DNA of 64,000 nucleotides from Candidatus Aminicenantes bacterium UBA6228 (GTDB taxonomy: Bacteria > Acidobacteriota > Aminicenantia > Aminicenantales > Saccharicenantaceae). Below, one piece after another: positions 25,311 to 34,430 of the stretch. Below the pieces are notes generated by a model. The model made no database searches, had not been told where the DNA came from, and worked only from the letters and a program-made list of their open reading frames with translations. Numbering within the stretch: the stretch's first letter is position 1; every line of letters begins with the position of its first letter. Both the position numbers and the translations under genes were made by a program. The stretch spans positions 1 to 64,000 of the forward strand of contig DJWO01000010.1 in assembly GCA_002441005.1 (NCBI GenBank), read 5' to 3'.

Positions 25311-27191
25311 TTAATCATTCAGAGTAGTTCTTAGTGGATGGGGGTAAGTGTAGGGAGTATAGTAAAGTTCCCAGGCCCCGTTATGCCAGCGATATAATTT
25401 ATTCTCGTCCGTTGCCCACCAGGCCACACCTTCTGTCGTGCAGGTCGATGGACGTTTGGAAAGAGGGCCTACCCCCACACCCGAAGAACCATTAAAGTTG
25501 TCAGTTTGTTTCCAGGCATCTTTGTCCCATTCAGGAACATTCCTTCCTAAACTATCATAATAGACTTGCCCCTGCAAAACAGGATCTCTGCGAACACTAT
25601 TTACAACATTATTAAAGATATATGTATCACTTATGTGCTGCGGCTGACCAGCCGGATTCGTTTCCGGTGGATTTAATGAATCAAGATATTCCTCTATGAT
25701 AGTCCCACCATAATAAGAATCACCGCCAGCATTAGAAGCATTATTATTATAAATTAATGCCTTACCACCTCGAACACCAAAGAAACGAAAACTCTTGCCA
25801 TTAACATTAACAGTATTCCCATATACCTCCGCGCCCATATTGGCAAGATTGGCATTCGGCTGGTTCCCATGCATATCCCACGGCCCGCACATAGCTGAAC
25901 CTAAATGAATAATTTGATTATATCTAACACAATATCGGCCGCCCAACCCTCCTTCATTCCATGCCCCGTATTCTCCTAAATAGACACTATTATTTTCATA
26001 ATAACGATTATTGGCAGTCCCAAAATCAAAAGTAAAATTCTTCCAAGTAGTTTCATTTAAACCAAAGTCCCGAGTCACAAAATCTGGGCAAGTATCTCCC
26101 CTTAATTCATTGTTATCAATAACACCGTACACTTCACCATAAAAATGCATTAAACTTCCTTTAGAATTTTTAATTACGCAATGATCAAGCCTAAATTGGG
26201 TTACCGGAGTTAAATAATCATTCTCTGCCATGAATGTAAACCGATTATTATTACCATCCAGCACAAAACCTGATAATCTAAAAGGTTTATCTACTTGGTC
26301 AGATGAAGGCACATAAGCAACTAGAAAATTAGCAGGGTCACTATAGCTTGAACCTGCAGCAGCACCCGATTTTATCGTAACCCCACCAACCGTAGCCGCT
26401 TTCAATATTATACCCTTGGTTATGATCAAAGCTTGAGACCAAGTAGCCGTCCCATTCGGTACCACCACTGTATCCCCTGCCTTAGCCGTCGCTATCGCCG
26501 CCTGCACGTCAGCTAAAGCACACGTCTTCGCAATAATTATATTCTCTGGTGAAGAGCCTACCTTAACATATTTAGTTATCTTATCTGAGCCAGCATCATT
26601 TCCTACAGTTAAGGTGATTGCATACTCACCCTCATAAAAAAATGTCTTTATCGGTTCCTTTGAAAAACTAAAATCAAAATACCCAAATTGCCAAGTTCGC
26701 TTCGTAGGACTTCCAGTTGAAACATCATAAAATCTAATTGGCACACCCATTTGAGGGTTTTCTGGTTCAAATACAAAATCTGCTTTCAGGCCTTCCGCAT
26801 TGTTATTTGCCGCTGATCTCACCAAAATAGCTGAATGAGCCTGGCTTATTTTCTGGTTTCGTCTAACTTGTAAGGTTATGAAATAGATACTTGGACTTAG
26901 ATACTTGTGCCTTGGATTTTTCTCATAACTCAACTGGCCGTCGCCAAAACTCCAGCACCAGCTATCCGGATCACCAATTGAAAGATCATAAAATTTTATT
27001 TCTTTTTCCTGCTGGCCAACACTTGGATGGAAACAGAATAATGCTTTTAAGCCTGTATGTTGCCTTAATTTTTCATTTCGTGAAATTCGCTTGCCCAACT
27101 TTAAGCTGCTTTGACTAAATAAAGGATAGGCTAAAACTGATGACAAAAAAAGAATCAATAAAAAAGCAATTTGTGCTTTCTTTTTTAACAT
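25311..27191 (-). CDS. Secreted PKD-domain / parallel beta-helix protein (copy 1)
   Basis: A 626-aa exported protein. A signal peptide (MLKKKAQIAFLLILFLSS, ending near LFSQ) is followed by two degenerate PKD domains (WSFGDG at about residue 80; WQFGYF in the second) and then a pectate-lyase-like right-handed beta-helix from about residue 215 (ADVQAAIATAKAGDTVVVPNG). The C-terminus carries a conserved GVAWWATDENKLYRW and YTPYTYPHPL tail also found in copy 2. No anchor or PEP-CTERM tail is present. It is probably a surface or matrix carbohydrate-binding or degrading protein. An upstream TTGACA-N17-TAATCA promoter and an AGAGG ribosome site support independent expression. Confidence 0.75.
   Translation of the reverse strand: MLKKKAQIAFLLILFLSSVLAYPLFSQSSLKLGKRISRNEKLRQHTGLKALFCFHPSVGQQEKEIKFYDLSIGDPDSWCWSFGDGQLSYEKNPRHKYLSPSIYFITLQVRRNQKISQAHSAILVRSAANNNAEGLKADFVFEPENPQMGVPIRFYDVSTGSPTKRTWQFGYFDFSFSKEPIKTFFYEGEYAITLTVGNDAGSDKITKYVKVGSSPENIIIAKTCALADVQAAIATAKAGDTVVVPNGTATWSQALIITKGIILKAATVGGVTIKSGAAAGSSYSDPANFLVAYVPSSDQVDKPFRLSGFVLDGNNNRFTFMAENDYLTPVTQFRLDHCVIKNSKGSLMHFYGEVYGVIDNNELRGDTCPDFVTRDFGLNETTWKNFTFDFGTANNRYYENNSVYLGEYGAWNEGGLGGRYCVRYNQIIHLGSAMCGPWDMHGNQPNANLANMGAEVYGNTVNVNGKSFRFFGVRGGKALIYNNNASNAGGDSYYGGTIIEEYLDSLNPPETNPAGQPQHISDTYIFNNVVNSVRRDPVLQGQVYYDSLGRNVPEWDKDAWKQTDNFNGSSGVGVGPLSKRPSTCTTEGVAWWATDENKLYRWHNGAWELYYTPYTYPHPLRTTLND
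25320..25424. repeat. Identical 105-bp block, C-terminal coding end of copy 1
   Basis: Identical base for base to 27382-27486 in the neighbouring paralogue. It encodes the WWATDENKLYRW...YPHPLRTT tail of both proteins. Confidence 0.9.
26179..26447. repeat. Near-identical 269-bp block in beta-helix domain, copy 1
   Basis: Matches 28235-28503 with a single difference (CTATAG versus CCATAG, around 26341/28397). It encodes the first beta-helix coils (WSQALIITKG to TQFRLDHC) in both paralogues. Similarity continues more weakly beyond 26447. Confidence 0.9.
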
Positions 27192-27276
27192 TGGCCTCTG
27201 TTCAGGTTAAAAAACCAAAAGGGGCTAATTGATCTATACCCCTCCCCAAACGTTCAGCTATCTTACCTCTCATAAA

Positions 27277-27305
27277 TGATTACTAAATAAGTGTTTTTAT
27301 GTCAA
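27277..27305 (-). promoter_or_regulatory. Sigma-70 promoter of PKD/beta-helix copy 1
   Basis: Minus-strand -35 TTGACA (27300-27305), 17-bp spacer, -10 TAATCA (27277-27282). The leader to the ATG at 27191 is about 80 bases. The -35 is perfect and the -10 weaker. Confidence 0.55.
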
Positions 27306-27372
27306 GAGTCTTAATTGATTAAATGTTGTGCTTCCCAAGAGACTTTAAAGCGCTGATAAACCTTTCGTTTAC

Positions 27373-30012
27373 TCAATCACCCAGAGTAGTTCTTAGTGGA
27401 TGGGGGTAAGTGTAGGGAGTATAGTAAAGTTCCCAGGCCCCGTTATGCCAGCGATATAATTTATTCTCGTCCGTTGCCCACCAGGCTACCCCCTCTGTCG
27501 TGCAATAGCTCGGACGCTGAGCCAGAGGCCCAACACCAACTCCACTTGAACCATCAAACTTCTGAACCTGCTTAAAACAGTGCACATCCCATCTTGGAAC
27601 GACCCCTGTGATTCCTCCATAGTCCAGCGTTTGTGATATGTAATAATCATATATTACCGAGCCGTTTATACTCTGATTCCAATAATAAGAATCAGATACA
27701 TGCTGCGGCTGCCCAGCGGGGTTTGTCGCAGGTGGATTTAAAGAATCTAAATACTCTTCTCTAGCTTTTGCACCATTTATACCTTTTACATTATAAGCAG
27801 TATTATTAAAAGCTATTAATCTCCCCCCTCGATGGTCAAAAAATGTTAGGCTCATATTACCTGTATAGATAACATTCCCATATATTTCTGCCCCCATGGT
27901 GGATAAATTTCCGCCTGTTCCCATATTGCCGTGCATATCAAACCAGGGATTAATACCTGAACCGCTCGAAACGTAGAAGGTGTTATATCTGGCACAATAT
28001 CGGCCCCCTAGCCCCCCTTCATTACCAACGCCATTGTCCAGATATATAATATTGTCTTCATAATATCGGTTGTTGGCTGTGCCATAATCAAAATTAAAAT
28101 TCCCCCAGGTTTTCTCATTCAAACCAAAATCACGAACAGCAAAACCACCCTTTACTCTTAACACATTATTATCAACAACACCATATATCTCGCCATTAAA
28201 AAATAGCAAGCTGTCTGTTGAATTCTTAATTTCACAATGATCAAGCCTAAATTGGGTTACCGGAGTTAAATAATCATTCTCTGCCATGAATGTAAACCGA
28301 TTATTATTACCATCCAGCACAAAACCTGATAATCTAAAAGGTTTATCTACTTGGTCAGATGAAGGCACATAAGCAACTAGAAAATTAGCAGGGTCACCAT
28401 AGCTTGAACCTGCAGCAGCACCCGATTTTATCGTAACCCCACCAACCGTAGCCGCTTTCAATATTATACCCTTGGTTATGATCAAAGCTTGAGACCAAGT
28501 AGCTGTTCCATTCGGTACTACCACTGTATCCCCTGCCTTAGCCGTCGCTATCGCCGCCCGCACATCAGCTAAAGTACAACTGGACGCCGTTATTACCTTA
28601 CTAGTCGATGTGCTTGAAACTGTTAAAGACTTACTTTTAGTAGAAGAGTTTGTACCATCACTTATAACCAATTTGACAGTATAAGCTCCAGCTTGAGAAT
28701 AAGTATGCGTTGGATTCTTAGCTGTACTCTTCCCTCCATCTCCAAAGTCCCATGACCAGCTGGTCGGAGAGCCCTGGGAGTTGTCCAGGAATTGAACTTC
28801 CTGACCTACCGCCGGTGAATTCGGGCTGAGTGTAAAATCAGCCACCAGGCTGGCTACGACAGTAACTGTCTGGGTCATTGAATTAGAGGTTGTACCGTCA
28901 GAGATTGTCAATTTAACGTTATAGGAAGCGGCGGTCGAATAAGTCTTAGTTGGATTCTTCTGACTACTTGTCCCCCCGTCACCAAACTGCCAGGACCAGG
29001 AAGTTATGCTTCCTGTTGACTTATCTGTAAATTGAATCTGTGTCCCTGCCGTCGGATTAGTGGGACTGTAAGTGAAGTCTGCCTGAATTACCGCTTTTAC
29101 ATTTATCGTTTTACTGGCTGTTTTAGTTTCTAAACCATTAGAAGCCGTTAGGGTCACCGTATATGTACCAGCATTATTATATAAATGGCTGGGGTTTTGT
29201 AGATTGCTCGTTGAGCCATCGCCAAAATTCCAGCTCCAGGCAGATGGATTGCCAGAAGTGGAGTCCTGAAATTGAATAAGCTCCCCTGCTTCTGGATTGA
29301 CAGGAGAAAAACTGAAGCCCGGAGTTAATGCAGGAATCACAGTAATAGTTTTTGTAAGGCTTTTGCTTGAAGTCCCATTTGAAACAGTAAGCGTGACATT
29401 AAATATTCCAGAATTCTGATATTGATGTTGCGGATTCTGATTAGTACTCTTCTCCCCGTCTCCAAAATCCCACGACCAGGAAGTCGGGTTGCCCGTTGAT
29501 GCATCCTTAAACTGGACAGACACGCCGACTTCAGGATTTACGGGAGAAAAAGTAAAATCAGGTAAAACCTCGACAGTTTTCAAAGAAGAAGTTGCTTTTG
29601 AACCATAGACTCTAACTTTTTTGGTGGCCTTGCTCGATACACTACCTGCCGTGACAGTAAGAGAGATGGTATAAGATCCGGGATTTTGATATGTATGTGA
29701 CGGATTCTGCTCATAACTGGTGTTGCCGTCCCCAAAGTCCCATACCCGGGCATCCGAGGCCCCTGTTGAGTTATTAACTATTGATTTATCCAGGAATTTA
29801 ACCGGCAGACCGGTAACAATGATCAGAGGAGTATGGCTAAACCTGACAGTTATAAGAGCTTTTGAGGCGGCACTTTTAGAGCTAGGTAACGCCTTTTGCA
29901 GGTTTTGCCTAATTTCCTGGCTATGAAGGCTGGAAAGATTAGAGGAAAATAGGCAAAAAGTTATGAATACCAATAATTTAAAGGTTAACCTATATGTCCT
30001 GGCTTTACTCAT
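27373..30012 (-). CDS. Secreted five-PKD / parallel beta-helix protein (copy 2)
   Basis: An exported protein of about 879 aa. A signal peptide (FKLLVFITFCLFSS) is followed by five PKD domains in tandem, each with a WxFGDG core (for example WDFGDGNTS, WDFGDGEKS, WNFGDGSTS, WQFGDGGTS, WDFGDGGKS) spaced about 80 residues apart, then the same beta-helix domain and C-terminal tail as copy 1. I start at ATG 30012 because GAGGTG lies five bases upstream and overlaps the alternative GTG at 30018. PKD domains usually mediate binding or act as spacers. The central part of the helix (about residues 620-800) differs from copy 1 while flanks are nearly identical in DNA, a mosaic pattern. Its enzymatic activity is unproven. 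Confidence 0.78.
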   Translation of the reverse strand: MSKARTYRLTFKLLVFITFCLFSSNLSSLHSQEIRQNLQKALPSSKSAASKALITVRFSHTPLIIVTGLPVKFLDKSIVNNSTGASDARVWDFGDGNTSYEQNPSHTYQNPGSYTISLTVTAGSVSSKATKKVRVYGSKATSSLKTVEVLPDFTFSPVNPEVGVSVQFKDASTGNPTSWSWDFGDGEKSTNQNPQHQYQNSGIFNVTLTVSNGTSSKSLTKTITVIPALTPGFSFSPVNPEAGELIQFQDSTSGNPSAWSWNFGDGSTSNLQNPSHLYNNAGTYTVTLTASNGLETKTASKTINVKAVIQADFTYSPTNPTAGTQIQFTDKSTGSITSWSWQFGDGGTSSQKNPTKTYSTAASYNVKLTISDGTTSNSMTQTVTVVASLVADFTLSPNSPAVGQEVQFLDNSQGSPTSWSWDFGDGGKSTAKNPTHTYSQAGAYTVKLVISDGTNSSTKSKSLTVSSTSTSKVITASSCTLADVRAAIATAKAGDTVVVPNGTATWSQALIITKGIILKAATVGGVTIKSGAAAGSSYGDPANFLVAYVPSSDQVDKPFRLSGFVLDGNNNRFTFMAENDYLTPVTQFRLDHCEIKNSTDSLLFFNGEIYGVVDNNVLRVKGGFAVRDFGLNEKTWGNFNFDYGTANNRYYEDNIIYLDNGVGNEGGLGGRYCARYNTFYVSSGSGINPWFDMHGNMGTGGNLSTMGAEIYGNVIYTGNMSLTFFDHRGGRLIAFNNTAYNVKGINGAKAREEYLDSLNPPATNPAGQPQHVSDSYYWNQSINGSVIYDYYISQTLDYGGITGVVPRWDVHCFKQVQKFDGSSGVGVGPLAQRPSYCTTEGVAWWATDENKLYRWHNGAWELYYTPYTYPHPLRTTLGD
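27382..27486. repeat. Identical 105-bp block, C-terminal coding end of copy 2
   Basis: Partner of 25320-25424, identical over its length. Confidence 0.9.
28235..28503. repeat. Near-identical 269-bp block in beta-helix domain, copy 2
   Basis: Partner of 26179-26447, with one mismatch over 269 bp. Confidence 0.9.
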
Positions 30013-30018
30013 AAACAC

Positions 30019-30389
30019 ACCTCATAAGTTATCTATCTTTTTCTATAAGTTTTTGTCGGCGTGAGAACAACTGAGACCTCACCCCCTGGGGTGATTTTGG
30101 GGGCGTTTTTTGTTATAAATGTGACGATATTTGGTAATTTGACATGAAGGAATTATCTTTGTTGCTTAGTTTTTGAGATTTTTAGATCTTAATTCATTTA
30201 AAGAATAGAAAATCCACATAAAAAGCGGTATTAGCCAGAACAGCTTTACTCAATTAGCATGAACACAAAGCTTTTAATGAAACCTGTTTAAATGCCCAAT
30301 AGGTTTTCTTGTTCCTCTTCTCCCCCACCGTTAAGGCCACTTATTATAATTAATTTGATCGCTCTTACAGAACTATATAATATAGTTTT
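30019..30389. other. Divergent intergenic region with G-rich hairpin
   Basis: No gene is seen between the divergent PKD and asparagine-synthase-like genes. A short hairpin, TCACCCC-CT-GGGGTGA (30079-30094), is followed by TTTT and by a second G-run with GCGTTTTTT. It lies in the predicted leader or promoter zone of the minus-strand PKD gene, where TTGTTC-N17-TATAGA is a weak promoter candidate. It may be regulatory; a terminator would make little sense between divergent genes. Confidence 0.35.
30355..30383 (+). promoter_or_regulatory. Promoter placed for a near-leaderless mRNA
   Basis: TTGATC (30355-30360), 17-bp spacer, TAATAT (30378-30383), with the start codon ATG at 30390, only seven bases after the -10. 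A TATAAT at 30376-30381 overlaps. There is no Shine-Dalgarno sequence. Transcription would begin at or next to the ATG. Confidence 0.45.
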
Positions 30390-32009
30390 ATGAGTCATTT
30401 TATAATCTCGTCACAAGGATCAATCCCGGACAATGCTGAACTGCCTATTCTGGAAAGGATACATTTATTCAATAATCAAACTCTTACCATATTAGGTACC
30501 CATCGTACATATCATATAGTAAGAGATGGCGATAATTTCATCTGTGCCCTCGGCTATGCCTGCGCCTGCGATCTACCTTCAATGAATGCTACACTTCACA
30601 GGCTCCTTTCTGAGGTGAAGGATTACAATATAAGTGAGATAAAAAAAAATATTTCAGGACAGTTCATTTTAATTATTAAAAAGGGCCAGCAGTTATTTCT
30701 ATTAACGGATTTCGTTGGCGGCAGGAATATATTTTATAACCCAGAGCAGAATCTTATTTCATCCTCATTTGCTCTTGCTGAAAATTCCGCTGGATTTAAT
30801 TTCAGCAATCTTGATACTTACAAGACAGTTGAGTTTCTGGCAACCAGAGAAATACTTTATCCATGCTGGCTTAATCGTCAGACAATGAATAAAAAAATAA
30901 ATTGGCTGCTTCCATATGAATATATAAAGATTGAAGATGGAGATTCATTATTTGAAATAAGGCCAATTATCTATCATATAAATAATCATAAACAAAAAGA
31001 TAGCAGTTTGCTTTCTGAGAAATTATTAAGAAATCTCGAATCAGTATTGTATAAAGAAGAATTCAAAAATTCTACAGTCTGCTGCTCATTAACAGGGGGT
31101 AGAGATAGCAGATTAATAGCAACTATAGCAGCCAAATATTATCCTAATTGCCAATACAGGATAGCAATTTCCTCGTTAAATAAAAATTCTTTAAAAGACC
31201 TAAAGGTTGCCCGAAAAATAGCCGAAATAAATAAAAAGGCACTTAATATATATGAATTGAACTTACCCGAGCATGAAAATATTTATATCAGAACAACTGA
31301 AGGCTTTTCACCGACTTTCAATATCACGGTTACACCTATTATTATCAACGCTGAAAAATATGCCCTGGGCCTAGGAGGGGCTTATGGCTCCGAACTTTTT
31401 GCTCCTATACCTTACAATTGCATGCGAGATTTTTGCCGAAATATCAATTTGAGAGCTCAGTCTGCCATCAAGGCAGACGATGCTTTTTGGAACCAGCTTA
31501 ATGCTTCTTTAGAAGAACAATTAAAAGAACTTAGAGAACATTACATGTTTCAATATGAAGATGAAAGAGATTATGTCAGGCTTTTTCAGCTACTCATGAC
31601 AGCTAGATATAATTCCTTTATTAATTCGGCTATCAACCAATTCGGATATCAACTTGAACCATTTGGTACATTTCCGGTAATTGAGACAGGTCTGCAAATC
31701 AGTCCCGAGTATTGGGGAAATAAGCGTAGTATTATTGGTGATGCACTCATTGAAAAAGAAGCCCTTTACAGAATATCTCCAAAAGCGGCCAGAGTCTTAG
31801 CCTATTCAAGCTATAGGCCAGTTATGCCTTTTTCCTTTTGGTCAAGTCTCTTGTATATGGGAGGATATGTACTTAATATACTGAACTGGCTCTCAAAAAA
31901 GATAACACCCGGAAATATCAAAAAGCAAAAACAGATATTGCCCGGAATTTATTATAAATCCGATGGATGGGAAAAATATTATACGGAAAGACTAAGCAAA
32001 TATACCTGA
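30390..32009 (+). CDS. Asparagine-synthase-like protein with degenerate glutaminase half
   Basis: A 539-aa protein with the AsnB two-part layout. The N-terminal half (residues 1-190) has the beta-sandwich of class II amidotransferases, including LTDFVGGRNIFY, but the protein begins MSHF and so lacks the essential Cys at position 2. The C-terminal half has the PP-loop in a variant form, SLTGGRDSR (233-241). Such proteins accompany exosortase/EPS loci and may amidate or ligate a sugar carboxylate using free ammonia or an amine. It lies in an A+T-rich segment. The substrate is unknown. Confidence 0.72.
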   Translation: MSHFIISSQGSIPDNAELPILERIHLFNNQTLTILGTHRTYHIVRDGDNFICALGYACACDLPSMNATLHRLLSEVKDYNISEIKKNISGQFILIIKKGQQLFLLTDFVGGRNIFYNPEQNLISSSFALAENSAGFNFSNLDTYKTVEFLATREILYPCWLNRQTMNKKINWLLPYEYIKIEDGDSLFEIRPIIYHINNHKQKDSSLLSEKLLRNLESVLYKEEFKNSTVCCSLTGGRDSRLIATIAAKYYPNCQYRIAISSLNKNSLKDLKVARKIAEINKKALNIYELNLPEHENIYIRTTEGFSPTFNITVTPIIINAEKYALGLGGAYGSELFAPIPYNCMRDFCRNINLRAQSAIKADDAFWNQLNASLEEQLKELREHYMFQYEDERDYVRLFQLLMTARYNSFINSAINQFGYQLEPFGTFPVIETGLQISPEYWGNKRSIIGDALIEKEALYRISPKAARVLAYSSYRPVMPFSFWSSLLYMGGYVLNILNWLSKKITPGNIKKQKQILPGIYYKSDGWEKYYTERLSKYT

Positions 32010-32162
32010 TAGTCTTTTTCAGAAAGATGTTCCTGGCATTTAGGCAGGATGAGAATATTGGCCGAGAGCATTTGCACTGCAGATTGTTTGACATCATACC
32101 CTAAAAAAAATATTATTTTACAGGCAAAGATCTTTTATTATTTTTGAAATCAGGGAGTAAGC

Positions 32163-33500
32163 TTGCCTCCACAACTTGCACTTCTATTAACATCAGCTTT
32201 TGTTCTTATTGTTCTCACAATAGAATATAGGCGATCTGATATAACGAGTGCTGCCAGTTGGATTCTGTCTTTATGGCTGGCATATTCAGGCAGTAAAGGA
32301 ATTGGGGCGTTTTTAGATATTAACACAACAATTGAATCTGGTAGCCTTCCAGACAGATATTTTCTATTATCGGTTGGGATAGTTGGAATTCTTATACTAT
32401 TCAAAAGGGGATTTCCCTTGGGAGCGGCCTTAAAAAGGAACGGGTTATTTGTTTTGATACTGGCTTATATGCTGTTAAGTGTTGTCTGGGCTAAAGCCCC
32501 GGGCATTTCTTTTAGACGTTGGGGGAGAGAAATAATAGCATTGATTATGATGTGCCTCTTAATATCAGAAGAATCTCCTCTTAAATCATTTGCCAGTGCC
32601 TTTAAAAGAGCTATTTATTTCTATCTTCCCTTTTCTATGCTGCTAATTAAATATTTTTCAGTTTATGGCCGTCAATATAATAGATGGACTGGAGAATTAA
32701 TGTGGGTTGGCCTGGCCAGCCAAAAAAATGGGTCGGCTCTGTTCTGTGCCTTTTCTATCATATTCCTTATCTGGTCACTATGGCAGGACTTAGTAAACTG
32801 GAGAATGTTGGAATCTAAATTACCGCCATTAGTTGATATCTTCATGTTAGGTCTGGCCATATATTTAATGATGGGACCGCAAAGAACCCTTACCTATTCG
32901 GCAACATCATTCCTTTCATTGTTGACAGGGCTAATTGCTATGCTGATCCTTAAACAAGCAGCAAAAAAGGAGAAACGATTAGACAAGAATATAGCTGCTT
33001 TCGCCCTGATATTTATAATTATTGGAACTTTTATGCCCCTCTTGGGGAAGATTCCAATTAAGGGGTTACCACAAATGCTTGGCAGGACCGAGACTCTAAC
33101 TGACAGGACAGAAATTTGGAACTCATTATTACCCTATGCTCAAAAACATTTTATTCTCGGGTATGGATATGGCGGTTTTTGGACCACATCTTTAAGGACA
33201 AGTATTGCCAGCCATGCCCACAACGGGTATCTGGATGCTATTCTCAACCTGGGCATTGTAGGACTTATATTGCTTATCGTCTTTTTAATTAAAATCGCTG
33301 GTACATGCGCCAGATTAATAGATAGTGAATCAAATATTTTTTTGCTATTCCTGGCAATCGTATTTATGTACCTTGTTCATAACATGGGAGAAGTATCACT
33401 AGGAGATTTTCAATCATTGCCAAGTGCCTTGATCGCTATGATATCTTTTTTAGCTAATGAAGAGCAAAATAAAAAGACACCAGAAGTAATTGAAAATTAA
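32163..33500 (+). CDS. O-antigen ligase/polymerase-family membrane protein (Wzy/WaaL-like)
   Basis: A 445-aa protein with about eleven transmembrane helices and a large periplasmic loop before the last helices. The Wzy_C/O-antigen-ligase signature is in the loop: LTDRTEIWNSLLPYAQKH, GYGYGGFW and SHAHNGYLDAILNLGIVG with the conserved His. It probably polymerises EPS repeat units on the periplasmic side. The TTG start has AGGGAG close upstream. It heads a three-gene run with GT2 and flippase genes in A+T-rich DNA. Confidence 0.85.
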   Translation: MPPQLALLLTSAFVLIVLTIEYRRSDITSAASWILSLWLAYSGSKGIGAFLDINTTIESGSLPDRYFLLSVGIVGILILFKRGFPLGAALKRNGLFVLILAYMLLSVVWAKAPGISFRRWGREIIALIMMCLLISEESPLKSFASAFKRAIYFYLPFSMLLIKYFSVYGRQYNRWTGELMWVGLASQKNGSALFCAFSIIFLIWSLWQDLVNWRMLESKLPPLVDIFMLGLAIYLMMGPQRTLTYSATSFLSLLTGLIAMLILKQAAKKEKRLDKNIAAFALIFIIIGTFMPLLGKIPIKGLPQMLGRTETLTDRTEIWNSLLPYAQKHFILGYGYGGFWTTSLRTSIASHAHNGYLDAILNLGIVGLILLIVFLIKIAGTCARLIDSESNIFLLFLAIVFMYLVHNMGEVSLGDFQSLPSALIAMISFLANEEQNKKTPEVIEN

Positions 33501-33547
33501 ATTGGATATTTTATATTTAAAAGGCATGGAAATGGGCAAGTAACTTT

Positions 33548-34426
33548 ATGAAAAGTCATATATCTGTTTGTATTTGCACATATCAAAGACCGCATCTTCT
33601 CAGAGAACTGATAAAATCCATTGATGTCCAGGTAACAGAAGACCTTTTCACTTTTAATATTATCGTTGTAGATAACGACAAAAGTCAAACTGCTAAAGAG
33701 ATCATCAGAAGTTGCAGAAAAGAGTACCGAACGGAAATTGGCTATGTTGTTGAGGAAAGACAGAATATCTCTCTGGCCAGAAATAAAGCGATTGAATTGG
33801 CCAGAGGAGATCTAATTGCTTTCATAGATGACGATGAAATACCTGATAAACTTTGGCTTTTAACTCTATACAAAGCAATGGAAAAATATAAAGCAGATGC
33901 GGTCATGGGACCTGTATTCCCAATCTATCAAGTTCGGCCTCCTAAATGGGTCATAGAAGGGAAATTTTTCGAGCGTCCAACTTATAAAACGGGCCCCTTG
34001 AAAGACTGGACAAAGGGGAGAACAGGAAATCTTCTTATAAAAAAGTCATTATTTGATTCGACTGGGATATACTTTGACTCAAAATTCGGGAAAGGCGGCG
34101 AGGACCAGGACTTAACCAGAAGAATGATGGAAAGGGGTTTCATATTTATTTGGTGCAATGAGGCCGTAGCCCATGAAATTATCCCTTTAGATAGGTGGCG
34201 CCTAAGGAACATGATCAGAAAGGCGTTCATCAGAGGCAAAATGTCTGCTCAATATCCCGGCTCGAAGTTTATTATGGCCTCTAAATCAATAATAGCCGCT
34301 TCTGCCTACTCCTTATCGTTGCCTTTTCTGCTACTCTTAGGTTATGCATTATTTATAGATTATTTAGTAAAGATTAGTGATCATTCCGGAAGAATTATGG
34401 CTATAATCCTAAAATCAAGAATCTAA
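33548..34426 (+). CDS. Family 2 glycosyltransferase
   Basis: A 292-aa GT-A protein. N-terminal SVCICTYQRPHLLRELI and VVDNDKS bind the nucleotide; AFIDDDEIPD near residue 92 is the DXD motif; GKGGEDQDLTRRMMERG is the acceptor-side ED motif. One C-terminal hydrophobic segment (residues 250-275) may anchor it to the membrane. It sits between the polymerase and flippase genes and is separated from the latter by only four bases. Sugar specificity is unknown. Confidence 0.85.
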   Translation: MKSHISVCICTYQRPHLLRELIKSIDVQVTEDLFTFNIIVVDNDKSQTAKEIIRSCRKEYRTEIGYVVEERQNISLARNKAIELARGDLIAFIDDDEIPDKLWLLTLYKAMEKYKADAVMGPVFPIYQVRPPKWVIEGKFFERPTYKTGPLKDWTKGRTGNLLIKKSLFDSTGIYFDSKFGKGGEDQDLTRRMMERGFIFIWCNEAVAHEIIPLDRWRLRNMIRKAFIRGKMSAQYPGSKFIMASKSIIAASAYSLSLPFLLLLGYALFIDYLVKISDHSGRIMAIILKSRI

Positions 34427-34430
34427 GATA

